Below are positions 1-7,404 of a DNA stretch of 10,173 nt, in pieces. Below the pieces are notes generated by a model. The model had not been told where the DNA came from. It saw only the letters and a program-made list of their open reading frames with translations, and searched no databases. The stretch comes from an uncultured Bacteroidales bacterium. Lineage in GTDB: Bacteria > Bacteroidota > Bacteroidia > Bacteroidales > UBA932. Position 1 is the stretch's first letter. Every line of letters starts with the position of its first letter. The DNA is taken from assembly GCA_946614205.1 (NCBI GenBank), contig CAMOGR010000187.1, positions 1 through 10,173 on the forward strand, read 5' to 3'. The translations under genes were made by a program, and so were the position numbers.

Positions 1-414
1 CCTTTCCCGTTCCCCGACCACAACGACAACCGCCACAAAATCAACCTCGTAGGCACATGGAGGCCGTTGCGTAACCTCTCCCTCTACTTCAACTGGAACT
101 ACCATACCGGCAATCGCATCACCCTGCCCACGCACGTCGTTTTCTACCGTCAGGACGCCATGACCGACATGCTCTTCCAGGCTCCCTACAATGCCAAGCT
201 GCCCGATTATCACAGGCTCGACGTGGGCGCCGACTACTCGGTCCCCCTGGACGGAGGCCGCAGGCTCAATTTCAACCTGAGCATCTACAACGTCTACAAT
301 CATCTCAACGCCTCGTTCGCAATGCTCGACCACGACGCCGACGGCAACTACATAGGCATGGCTTACGGCCTCATCCCCATCATCCCGACGCTCAGCGCCT
401 CATTCAGATTTTAG
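1..414 (+). CDS. TonB-dependent outer-membrane receptor, C-terminal fragment
   Basis: The reading frame is open from base 1 and ends with TAG at 412-414; the start lies outside the window, so only the last 137 residues are seen. The segment has the alternating aromatic/polar pattern of outer-membrane beta strands (for example LSLYFNWNYHTGNRITLP and LNFNLSIYNVYNHLNASFAM). It ends in Phe-Arg-Phe, an aromatic terminal residue as expected of a BAM-recognised beta signal. In the family such receptors import large substrates across the outer membrane using TonB/ExbBD energy. The short 'YNVYNHLN' strand and the final 'PIIPTLSASF' strand fit Bacteroidales receptors that pair with DUF4249 lipoproteins, and a DUF4249 gene starts 6 bases later, so the two are probably co-transcribed. 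The plug and TonB box are outside the window and the substrate cannot be inferred. Confidence 0.85.
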   Translation, partial: PFPFPDHNDNRHKINLVGTWRPLRNLSLYFNWNYHTGNRITLPTHVVFYRQDAMTDMLFQAPYNAKLPDYHRLDVGADYSVPLDGGRRLNFNLSIYNVYNHLNASFAMLDHDADGNYIGMAYGLIPIIPTLSASFRF

Positions 415-420
415 AACGCC

Positions 421-1638
421 ATGAAGAAGACACTCCGCATTTTTCCTGTACTGATGCTGCTTGCCGCAGCCTCGTGCGAGATTCCCTTCGCCCTGGACAA
501 TGTCTCCGAGCCGGCGTTCTACGTGCAGTACCTGCCCGGCGCGGGCATGAGCAACGACATGATGGTCGCCTATGCCGAACCGGCCTTCGAGAAGCCCGGC
601 AAGGTGCAGCATCCTTTCCGGATATCCGACGTCAAGGTGCTTGTGAACGGCGTCCCGGCCTCCCTGGCGGAGGTCCCCGATACAGCCGTCTGGAACCGTC
701 ACCGTCTGACTGTATCCGCAGGTTCGGAGATTAAGCCCGGAGACCGCATCGAGGTGTCCGTTTCCGGCGGAGGCGCCCCCGAGGCCTCTTCCTCCACAGT
801 CATCCCCCGGATGCCCGGAATGCCGTCGCTTAGCATAACTCCGGTCACCAGGGATTCGTCCGACGCCTGGCAGATTTCCATGAAGATGGCCTCTCCCGTA
901 GAGGATGGTGATTATTTCGGCCTCAAGGCCAAGCGGCGCCGGACCTATTATACCGCCGTCGTTCCCAATATCAAGATGCCCGATTTCCCCTTCGACCCTT
1001 CAAATCCGGTCATGCCATTCGCCGAGCTGGACATCCCCGATGTGCCCGGGACCGTAATAGACACCATGGTGTCGGTGAGTTACTTCACGCCTGGGCAGAT
1101 TGCGAGCACCGCCGACATCAACTCCCTCGACCTCGACGGCTATACCAGCGTGGGTTTCCAGGACGGATTCATCAATACGGGATTCTTCTCCGGACAGCCC
1201 CTTATGCTGCTGACGGTAAGGCAGTTCGCGGGAGGTGATACCTATACGTTCTACGCCAATACCTTCGATTCGTTCGACTTCGGCGATATCGACTTCGGAG
1301 GCTTCGATTTCGGTGGACCGGCCACGGAGGATGAACCGTCTGCAGACGAGCCCGGCGATTTGCCTAAGGAGCCCGAAGAGCCCGAAGATCCGGAGTTTAT
1401 CAGGATTCCCCTGGGTTACGACGAGGAGTACGCACTCGAGCTCTACCGGCTGAGTGACGAATTCTACAACTACGCCAAGGCCCAGTACCTCGTGAACTTC
1501 AACATGCTCTCCAACTTCGGAGTGACCCCGCCTAACTTCACCTACACCAACGTCAGCGGCGGTCTGGGAGTGGTCGCAGGCCTGAGCGCCGTCGTCACCC
1601 CCTGGCAGAAGGTGCCCCAGAGGGAGGCGGACAAATAG
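421..1638 (+). CDS. DUF4249-family lipoprotein
   Basis: A 405-residue protein with a lipoprotein signal peptide: charged start (MKK), hydrophobic core, and lipobox A-A-S-C with the lipidated cysteine at residue 19. It is therefore expected to be membrane-anchored, probably in the outer membrane. The assignment to DUF4249 rests on recall of the family pattern: the post-cysteine beta segments (about 30-120), a helix-like stretch near 333-355 rich in Tyr/Leu/Glu, and the closing TNVSGGLGVVAGLSA segment (376-390), which matches the family's usual 'N-x-x-GGLGxF/V' ending. The family has no established biochemical role; members usually sit beside a TonB-dependent receptor, as here (6-base gap), so a role as accessory surface lipoprotein of that receptor is inferred. 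Residues 282-325 form a low-complexity insert: a Phe-Asp-Gly stretch (282-299), then an Asp/Glu/Pro stretch (303-325). The ATG at 421 places the signal peptide correctly. Confidence 0.75.
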   Translation: MKKTLRIFPVLMLLAAASCEIPFALDNVSEPAFYVQYLPGAGMSNDMMVAYAEPAFEKPGKVQHPFRISDVKVLVNGVPASLAEVPDTAVWNRHRLTVSAGSEIKPGDRIEVSVSGGGAPEASSSTVIPRMPGMPSLSITPVTRDSSDAWQISMKMASPVEDGDYFGLKAKRRRTYYTAVVPNIKMPDFPFDPSNPVMPFAELDIPDVPGTVIDTMVSVSYFTPGQIASTADINSLDLDGYTSVGFQDGFINTGFFSGQPLMLLTVRQFAGGDTYTFYANTFDSFDFGDIDFGGFDFGGPATEDEPSADEPGDLPKEPEEPEDPEFIRIPLGYDEEYALELYRLSDEFYNYAKAQYLVNFNMLSNFGVTPPNFTYTNVSGGLGVVAGLSAVVTPWQKVPQREADK

Positions 1639-1668
1639 AGACATTATTATTTCTGGATTTGCATATAT

Positions 1669-3630
1669 ATGAAAAAACTCGGAATTTCATTGCTGGCTTT
1701 CTTGACCCTTGCTCTTTGTTCCTGTAATAAACTGCCTGACATACCCGTTGATCCTGACGAACATGCCGGAGGTACGGAAAGCGGATTGTATCTTGGTATC
1801 ATAGGGTTCAATACGCAGTTGTACTATCTGCCTATAGGCATTCTGAAAGAAAAGACGAAGCCCCGCTTCTATGAGTTTATCGATGGCTTGGAGCAGGATG
1901 ACGATACAATGCTTTACTATTCTGTAAGGGCGGCTATCAGAAAGCTTCAGCTTGCTTCATATCCGTCCAACCTTTCCAGTGCTTCAATCGTTACTTTTAC
2001 AGATGGCGTGGATAATGTATCAACTTTTTACGACCAGTATAAAGGAACAAATGAGGCTTATCTGGCGGAAGTGAACAAACTTCTTTACGGGCAGAAAGTC
2101 GTCGGCCTTCCGTTGTCTGCATGGACTGTAGGTCTTCTGAGCGAGGATGCCGAGAGTCAGGAAAGTCTGTTTGCCAAGAATCTCGAAATGTTGTCTAAAC
2201 CTGAGTCCCAGGGCGTTCTTGCCCGGGATATGGATGGAGTAAATGTCGAATTCAAAAGAATAGCCCGCAACCTTAACAATTCATTCAATATCAATAATGT
2301 AGAGATTACAATAGCCGGACCTTCCAACGGGATGAAGGTAAGGTTTACCCTTGATGGGGCGTCATCTGCCGAGATGTCCAATATGTACGTTGAGGGTGTA
2401 TTCAATATGAACGATCTGAGTCTCAAAAATGTAGAGTATTACGGTATGACCAGCAGTTCCGGAAAGGTCATAAAAGGGGTGAGAGACAACAACAGGGTGA
2501 CTTTCAGTTTTGAAGGTATCCGTCCCGACAGCGATTCCGTATTGGACAAGAATATGTTCATGGAGTGGAGACTGTCCGAATCAGAGAATGTCTGGCAGCG
2601 AGACTCGGAATTCAAGCCAACCCAGGCGGTTTCCATCAAGAAAGTGCAGCAGTCAGCCGTTGTGCTGCTCAATCTGGACTGTACTACTTCACTGACAAGC
2701 CGCGATCGCGACTGGTTCCCTTTGTTGAAACAATCGGCTAAAAGTTTTATCTCGCTGTTGTGCGAAATGGCCGCGGACCCGTCCAAAGTAGCGTCTGTCA
2801 GTCTGGATACAAAATATATGAAACTGTATGCCGGGGATGAATTCCGGCTTCATACGACCATCATGCCCACGACGGCGGAGGATAAGAGGGTGGTTTGGAC
2901 CACGTCCGATTCGCGTGTTGCAACTGTATCCAATGGGCTTGTGAAAGCTGTCAGGCCGGGCACTGCCTTAATCACGGCTACGACGGTTGATGAGGGCTGT
3001 ACTGATGAGTGTGAGGTAATAGTCAGAGAAAGACCTGCAGTTGAAGCCGTGGACCTTGGCCTTTCGGTAAGGTGGGCTTCGTGGAATGTAGGCGCGTCTG
3101 CTCCTGAAGAGTACGGAGATTATTATGCCTGGGGCGAAACGGCGCCAAAGGAGGATTATAATTGGTCGACATACAAATGGTGTAACGGGTCTTTCCGTAG
3201 TCTGACCAAGTACAATACCAAGTCTTCTTATGGAACGTGGGATAATAAACTGTATCTTGACTTGGCCGATGATGCTGCCAACTCATATTTTGGCAGGGGT
3301 TGGCGGATGCCGACGAATGACGAGTGGAGCGAACTTCGTGATAATTGTACATGGAAATGGACTGACAATTACAAAGGAACAGGTGTGGCAGGAATGATAG
3401 TAACGAGCAACATTGAAGTATATAATAACAGATCAATTTTCCTTCCTGCAGCAGGTGCCCGCGATGAGTCAGACCTCGTCAAAGTGGGAACAAACGGCTA
3501 TTATTGGTCTTCCTCCCTCTCTGCGGGCGATCCGGCCGGAGCGTTGAGCGCCGACTTCTATTCCGGTGTCCATAGAAAGAGTAGCTACTATCGCTACTAC
3601 GGTTTTCCGGTGCGCCCTGTCATAGACTAA
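1669..3630 (+). CDS. Large lipoprotein: vWA-like region, Big_2 domain, C-terminal FISUMP (C-type-lectin-like) domain
   Basis: A 653-residue lipoprotein. The signal peptide has lipobox L-C-S-C with the cysteine at residue 19. Residues 40-200 look like a degenerate von Willebrand A fold: LYLGIIGFN strand (40-48), a helix near 72-95, and a strand ending FTDGVDN (110-116) like the third MIDAS motif; the usual first motif DxSxS is absent. A beta-rich segment (about 210-320) follows, then AVVLLNLDCTTSL (330-342), which resembles the first strand of a second vWA unit but is followed by only one helix. Residues 374-453 are a bacterial Ig-like Big_2 domain (SVSLD start, VVWTTSDSRVATVSNGLV core). Residues 459-651 are a FISUMP domain (AVDLGLSVRWASWNVGA, WRMPTNDEW at 545-553, YYWSSS at 611-616, GFPVRPV at 645-651), related to C-type-lectin-like folds. 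The likely role is surface binding or adhesion; the ligand is unknown. Its base composition is clearly more A+T-rich than its neighbours'. It may be read with the upstream genes (30-base gap) or on its own. Confidence 0.8.
   Translation: MKKLGISLLAFLTLALCSCNKLPDIPVDPDEHAGGTESGLYLGIIGFNTQLYYLPIGILKEKTKPRFYEFIDGLEQDDDTMLYYSVRAAIRKLQLASYPSNLSSASIVTFTDGVDNVSTFYDQYKGTNEAYLAEVNKLLYGQKVVGLPLSAWTVGLLSEDAESQESLFAKNLEMLSKPESQGVLARDMDGVNVEFKRIARNLNNSFNINNVEITIAGPSNGMKVRFTLDGASSAEMSNMYVEGVFNMNDLSLKNVEYYGMTSSSGKVIKGVRDNNRVTFSFEGIRPDSDSVLDKNMFMEWRLSESENVWQRDSEFKPTQAVSIKKVQQSAVVLLNLDCTTSLTSRDRDWFPLLKQSAKSFISLLCEMAADPSKVASVSLDTKYMKLYAGDEFRLHTTIMPTTAEDKRVVWTTSDSRVATVSNGLVKAVRPGTALITATTVDEGCTDECEVIVRERPAVEAVDLGLSVRWASWNVGASAPEEYGDYYAWGETAPKEDYNWSTYKWCNGSFRSLTKYNTKSSYGTWDNKLYLDLADDAANSYFGRGWRMPTNDEWSELRDNCTWKWTDNYKGTGVAGMIVTSNIEVYNNRSIFLPAAGARDESDLVKVGTNGYYWSSSLSAGDPAGALSADFYSGVHRKSSYYRYYGFPVRPVID
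3499..3621 (+). other. Candidate hypervariable (DGR-type) segment at the 3' end of the FISUMP gene
   Basis: This covers residues 611-651 of the lipoprotein. Codons near the end run agt agc tac tat cgc tac tac (residues 638-644) before the fixed GFPVRPV tail. Nearly every non-Arg codon there ends in C or T and could come from an AAC/AAT codon by changes at adenines only, the signature of targets of diversity-generating retroelements. Ordinary FISUMP proteins have a similar Y/S/R-rich end, so this is only a resemblance. No reverse transcriptase, accessory Avd gene or template repeat is seen in the window. Confidence 0.2.
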
Positions 3631-3639
3631 CCGCCCTAC

Positions 3640-3757
3640 CCCGGGCACGCAAGACCCGGATCCGTCTCCGCAGGATACAGCTTCGGACGCTTATATTAGT
3701 CAAATCCGGGTGCAGACACGTCCATGTCGCACCCGGATAACTCTTGAAGAATCGCTG
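3640..3757. other. Convergent intergenic spacer with three related arms
   Basis: This non-coding stretch separates the FISUMP gene (+) from the end of the recQ-dnaG-metG operon (-). The octamer acccggat occurs at 3654-3661 and again at 3731-3738, and its complement atccgggt lies between them at 3704-3711. The middle arm can therefore pair with either flank, though the right-hand pairing is longer. Another short stem (ccggg 3641-3645 with cccgg 3655-3659) is possible. No credible small ORF or tRNA is seen. Confidence 0.5.
3704..3738 (-). terminator. Hairpin, likely terminator of the recQ-dnaG-metG operon (possibly bidirectional)
   Basis: A near-perfect inverted repeat: ten pairs (atccgggtgc, 3704-3713, with gcacccggat, 3729-3738), a bulged A at 3714, four more pairs (gaca 3715-3718 with tgtc 3725-3728), and a 6-base loop. 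It starts 19 bases after the stop codon of the last - strand gene and 73 bases after the + strand stop at 3630. On the - strand the stem is followed by a TTTGACTAATAT tail, a weak T-rich tract; on the + strand the tail is not T-rich. The convergent position favours a terminator, mainly for the leftward operon. Confidence 0.6.
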
Positions 3758-5221
3758 CTAAAGAATGTCCACGTACCTGTACCACTGGTCGAGGTAGACG
3801 AACTGGAATTCTTCCTCGTTCTGGTGGAGTGCGAAGCAGTTGATGCTTTCGGGAGAATTCTTTGCCAGGAAGATGGTTACGGCGCCGTTGCCGTCGAAGG
3901 CGATGGTGACGACATCGGGAATGCCGTACTTGCCTTCGTCATCGACGTTCCACACGCCAGAGTCTTCGAACTCCGATTCTATTTCGGTGGTAAGGCTGCC
4001 ATGGGCGATGATTTCGCCGCGGCATTGCCACACGAAGCTCACCATTGCCTGGTGATTGACGTGCTCGTACTCAACTATGTCGAGCTCCCCGTTGCCGTCG
4101 CGCAGCCAGGCGGCCTTGCGGCTGTACATGACCGGGCGGCCGGTCTTGCGGCTCATGGCGGTCTCAATGGCCTTGGGTGCTGAGACTTCCTTCTCGGGGA
4201 ACTTCCAGCGCCCGAAGGCGGGGAAGGTGTGATGGGCTACGAACATGGGATCCGCTACGAGGACTTCGATTTCGCCGGCATCGTAGCCGCGGAACATCTT
4301 GGATATCTCGTCCTTTTCGGCCTGGAGGGTGTAGAATATGCCCCTGGTGCTGCCGAAGTCCTGGTCAACCCTTCCTTCGCGCTTGCTCTCGTCGGCAGTT
4401 GTGTCACCGCTCTGAACGGCAGGTGCGAGGTTCTGCTTGAAGACGATCCACTGACGCTCGCTTGCGGGGCTTTCGAATTCCTGGAAATAGGGGATTACGA
4501 AGCGGCTCTTGCTCTTGTCGGGATAGGCGAAGTAAGGCATGGGAAGCTCGTTCCAGAAATAGGGTATCTCGGTGTAAGTCAGGGCCCCGGGGGCTATGGA
4601 CTGGGATTCGTCGTACAGCTCCACCTGCGTGAGTGCGCGGGAGAACTTGAATGCGTCGGCCTCGATGCCCTTCACGGGATAAATGCGGCCGAACGGGCCC
4701 TTGACGGACTGCGGAAGGCTGACCTTTCCGGTGTAGATGCCTCCCGTGGCCAGCATGCAGCCGCTTCCGTCGGCACCTACCCTGTACATGTAACCTTCGG
4801 GGGTAACGAATACCGAGTCGTCGCGGCGGTAGTAACCGTCGGGACTGAGGCTGGAATAAGAATACTCTCCACCGCCGGTATCTTCGGCTATGCTTATGGT
4901 GCCCTCCATCGGTACGCCGTCTTCGACCTCGGGATAGAGGTTGAGCGTTATGTTGTACTGCGACTCGGGGGCATGCCAGACGAACTTGCCATCGCGAAGG
5001 CTTACCGTGCCGTCCTGGGTGTCGTACAGGACTTCCATCCTGGTGCCGTCTATGCTCTTGACTATCAGCAGGAATTCGGCCTCGGAAGGACTTACGGGAA
5101 TGAGGTAGAGGTCGCCGACCTTCTCGTCGGGAGTTTCCATCTTGTAGTGGCCGCCCCAGTCCTGGGCGGCGAGGGTGATGCTGGCGGCGAGAAGACCGCA
5201 TGCAAGGGCGAATCGTTTCAT
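3758..5221 (-). CDS. Secreted protein of unknown function with a BspA-like leucine-rich repeat unit
   Basis: A 487-residue protein starting at ATG 5221-5219, 2 bases after the metG stop. Longer in-frame starts up to 5365 would overlap metG and bury the signal peptide, so the 5221 start is preferred. Residues 1-20 form a Sec signal peptide (MKRFALACGLLAASITLAAQ) with probable cleavage around Ala-Ala-Gln; there is no lipobox in the right place, so it is periplasmic, surface or released rather than lipidated. Residues about 160-215 (GGIYTGKVSLPQSV, then YPVKGIEADAF and ALTQVEL) resemble one unit of the BspA-type leucine-rich repeat (LRR_5), found in many Bacteroidales surface proteins. The rest is beta-rich with many acidic residues and is not recognised. 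No catalytic motif is visible. It is the last gene of a tightly packed housekeeping operon, so it is probably translated from the same message; no functional link to its neighbours can be shown. Confidence 0.75.
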   Translation of the reverse strand: MKRFALACGLLAASITLAAQDWGGHYKMETPDEKVGDLYLIPVSPSEAEFLLIVKSIDGTRMEVLYDTQDGTVSLRDGKFVWHAPESQYNITLNLYPEVEDGVPMEGTISIAEDTGGGEYSYSSLSPDGYYRRDDSVFVTPEGYMYRVGADGSGCMLATGGIYTGKVSLPQSVKGPFGRIYPVKGIEADAFKFSRALTQVELYDESQSIAPGALTYTEIPYFWNELPMPYFAYPDKSKSRFVIPYFQEFESPASERQWIVFKQNLAPAVQSGDTTADESKREGRVDQDFGSTRGIFYTLQAEKDEISKMFRGYDAGEIEVLVADPMFVAHHTFPAFGRWKFPEKEVSAPKAIETAMSRKTGRPVMYSRKAAWLRDGNGELDIVEYEHVNHQAMVSFVWQCRGEIIAHGSLTTEIESEFEDSGVWNVDDEGKYGIPDVVTIAFDGNGAVTIFLAKNSPESINCFALHQNEEEFQFVYLDQWYRYVDIL

Positions 5222-5223
5222 AA

Positions 5224-7404
5224 TCAACCTATTTGGGAACCGTTGTTCAGTACTTCGGCAGGGGTGACGTAGCGCATTGTGCCGTCGCCCTGCTTGGCCA
5301 TGAGTATCATGCCGTGGCTTTCTATTCCGCGGATGACCCTGGGCTTGAGGTTCGCCAGGATGCATATCTGCTTGCCCAGCATGTCCTCGGGGGAGTAGAA
5401 CTCGGCTATGCCGGATACGATGACGCGGCGGTCGATGCCGGTGTCAATCGTGAGTTTGAGGAGTTTGTCGGTCTTGGGGACGCGCTCTGCCTCCAGCACG
5501 GTGGCGGTGCGGATGTCCATCTTCTCGAAGTCCTCGAAGCTGCATTCGTCCTTCTGCGGAGCGACCTTGCGGGCCTCTTCCGCCTTGCGTGCGGCCTCGA
5601 TGCGGGCGCGTGCCTCGTCGAGTTTGGCGAGCTGGGCGTTGATAGCGTCGTCTTCAATCTTTGCGAAGAGCAGTTCGGGCTCTCCTATGGCGTGTCCTGC
5701 GGGAATTATCTGCGGACGGCCGAGGATTTCCCAGTCGATGCGCAGTTCTCCGGGGGCCGGGGCGGGAACCTCTCCGCTCACGGTGTGCAGGGCGCAGCCC
5801 TCGCCGGCCTTGTATGTGTTGACGGTCTCGCGCTCGCCGACGCGGTGGTCGGAGCCTGCGAACAGCGTGACTCCCAGCATCCTGCGCAGTCTTTCGGCTG
5901 CAAAGGGAGTAAACGGCTCGAAGGCGATGGCGAGGTCGGCGCAGATCTGGATGCAGATGTTGAGGATGGTCGCGGTGCGGTCGAGGTCGGTTTTCGCAAC
6001 CTTCCAGGGCTCGGTGTCGGAGATGTATTTGTTGCCCGCCCGGGCTATGCCCATGGCGTCGCGCAGGGCCTCCCTGAAGCGGAAACCTTCGAGGTTCTTC
6101 TCCATCGACTCCTTGAGCGCGGGGATTTCGGCGAGCACTTCCTTGTCGGTCTCCGTGAGGGGGCCGCAGGCCGGGACTTTGCCACCGAAGTACTTGTGCG
6201 TGAGCACGATGGCTCTGTTGACGAAGTTGCCGAAGATGGCCACGAGCTCACTGTTGTTGCGGGCCTGGAAGTCTTTCCAGCTGAAGTCGTTGTCGGCTGT
6301 CTGCGGGGCGTTTGCGGTCAGGGCGTAACGCATTACGTCCTCCTTGCCGGGGAAGTCCTGCAGGTATTCATGAGCCCATACCGCCCAGCCGCGCGAGGTG
6401 GAAATCTTGTCGCCCTCGAGGTTGAGGAACTCGTTGGCGGGGACGTTGTCGGGGAGTATGTAGCCGTCGCCGTATGCCTTGAGCATGGCAGGGAAGACGA
6501 TGCAGTGGAAGACGATGTTGTCTTTTCCGATGAAGTGTACGAGCCTTGTGTCTTCGCTCTTCCACCACTTCTCCCAGCTCTGGGGCAGCAGTTCGCGGGT
6601 GTTCGAGATATATCCGATGGGGGCGTCGAACCATACATAGAGCACCTTGCCCTCGGCTCCTTTTACGGGAACGGGCACGCCCCAGTCGAGGTCGCGCGTG
6701 ACGGCACGGGGCTGCAGGCCTCCGTCGAGCCAGCTCTTGACCTGGCCGTATACGTTGGAACGCCATTCCTTGTGGCCCTCGAGTATCCACTGCGAAATCC
6801 ACTGCTCGTAGTCCTGCAGCGGCAGGTACCAGTGTGTGGTTTTCTTCTTGACGGGCGTGGCGCCGCTGAGCTTGGAATGCGGGTTGATCAGCTCTTCGGG
6901 GCTGAGGGTGCTGCCGCATTTCTCGCACTGGTCGCCATAGGCGTTCTCGTTGCCGCAGCGGGGGCATGTGCCCACGATGTAACGGTCGGCAAGGAACGTA
7001 TGTGCCTCGGGGTCATAGTACTGCTCGCTTTCGCGGGTGACGAACTTGCCCTCGTCGTACAGCTTGCGGAAAAACTCCGACGCTCCCTCTGCATGGACCT
7101 CTGAGGACGTGCGGCCGTAGATGTCGAAGTTGATTCCCAGGCCGGTGAAGGAGTCTTTGATTATCTTGTGATAGCGGTCCACGATGTCCTGGGGCGTGCA
7201 GCCCTGCTCGCGTGCCTTGATGGTGATGGGCACGCCGTGCTCGTCGGAGCCGCAGACGTACAGGACGTCCCTGCCCCTCATGCGGAGGTAACGGACATAG
7301 ATGTCTGCGGGCACGTATACGCCCGCCAGATGGCCGATGTGCACAGGGCCGTTGGCGTACGGCAGTGCGCAGGTTACGAGAGTGCGTTTCTCTTTCATTG
7401 TCAT
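5224..7404 (-). CDS. metG: Methionyl-tRNA synthetase with C-terminal tRNA-binding domain
   Basis: This cytosolic class I synthetase charges tRNA-Met with methionine using ATP. In the 726-residue product the HIGH motif is intact (22-25, in [12 protein letters not shown]). The connective domain has a zinc knuckle with C147/C150 and C160/C163. The second signature is G-D-K-I-S-T-S (331-337), a KISTS form in place of KMSKS. The WFDAPIGY (258-265) and FIGKDN (291-296) motifs of MetRS are present. The anticodon-binding helical domain covers about 375-510, and residues 624-726 form the EMAPII/Trbp111-like tRNA-binding domain ([27 protein letters not shown]) that promotes dimerisation in the family. 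Residues about 512-558 look like an extra segment compared with the ~680-residue forms I recall from Bacteroides. The ATG at 7404 overlaps the dnaG stop as ATGA, which suggests coupled translation and favours it over the second ATG at 7398. Confidence 0.97.
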   Translation of the reverse strand: MTMKEKRTLVTCALPYANGPVHIGHLAGVYVPADIYVRYLRMRGRDVLYVCGSDEHGVPITIKAREQGCTPQDIVDRYHKIIKDSFTGLGINFDIYGRTSSEVHAEGASEFFRKLYDEGKFVTRESEQYYDPEAHTFLADRYIVGTCPRCGNENAYGDQCEKCGSTLSPEELINPHSKLSGATPVKKKTTHWYLPLQDYEQWISQWILEGHKEWRSNVYGQVKSWLDGGLQPRAVTRDLDWGVPVPVKGAEGKVLYVWFDAPIGYISNTRELLPQSWEKWWKSEDTRLVHFIGKDNIVFHCIVFPAMLKAYGDGYILPDNVPANEFLNLEGDKISTSRGWAVWAHEYLQDFPGKEDVMRYALTANAPQTADNDFSWKDFQARNNSELVAIFGNFVNRAIVLTHKYFGGKVPACGPLTETDKEVLAEIPALKESMEKNLEGFRFREALRDAMGIARAGNKYISDTEPWKVAKTDLDRTATILNICIQICADLAIAFEPFTPFAAERLRRMLGVTLFAGSDHRVGERETVNTYKAGEGCALHTVSGEVPAPAPGELRIDWEILGRPQIIPAGHAIGEPELLFAKIEDDAINAQLAKLDEARARIEAARKAEEARKVAPQKDECSFEDFEKMDIRTATVLEAERVPKTDKLLKLTIDTGIDRRVIVSGIAEFYSPEDMLGKQICILANLKPRVIRGIESHGMILMAKQGDGTMRYVTPAEVLNNGSQIG

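Noticed and set aside
1654..1661. TGGATTTG as a possible Bacteroidetes -7 box (TAnnTTTG) for the FISUMP gene
   Set aside because: It has a mismatch at a key base, no matching -33 TTTG at the right distance, and lies only 7 bases before the start codon.
3023..3436. A 137-codon open frame on the - strand inside the FISUMP gene
   Set aside because: It is antisense to the conserved FISUMP motifs and its product has no recognisable domain.
4229..5272. A 347-codon open frame on the + strand opposite the secreted-protein gene
   Set aside because: The opposite strand has a signal peptide, a 2-base junction with metG and an LRR-like motif, so this frame is a shadow.
5222..5365. Upstream extension of the secreted-protein gene to a start at 5365
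   Set aside because: It would overlap the metG tRNA-binding domain by over 140 bases, and the added residues are low-quality Arg/Pro/His-rich sequence ahead of a clear signal peptide.
5233..7104. A 623-codon open frame on the + strand opposite metG
   Set aside because: It lies wholly antisense to a well-recognised metG with all motifs intact; its product shows no family pattern and the frame is explained by high G+C codon bias.
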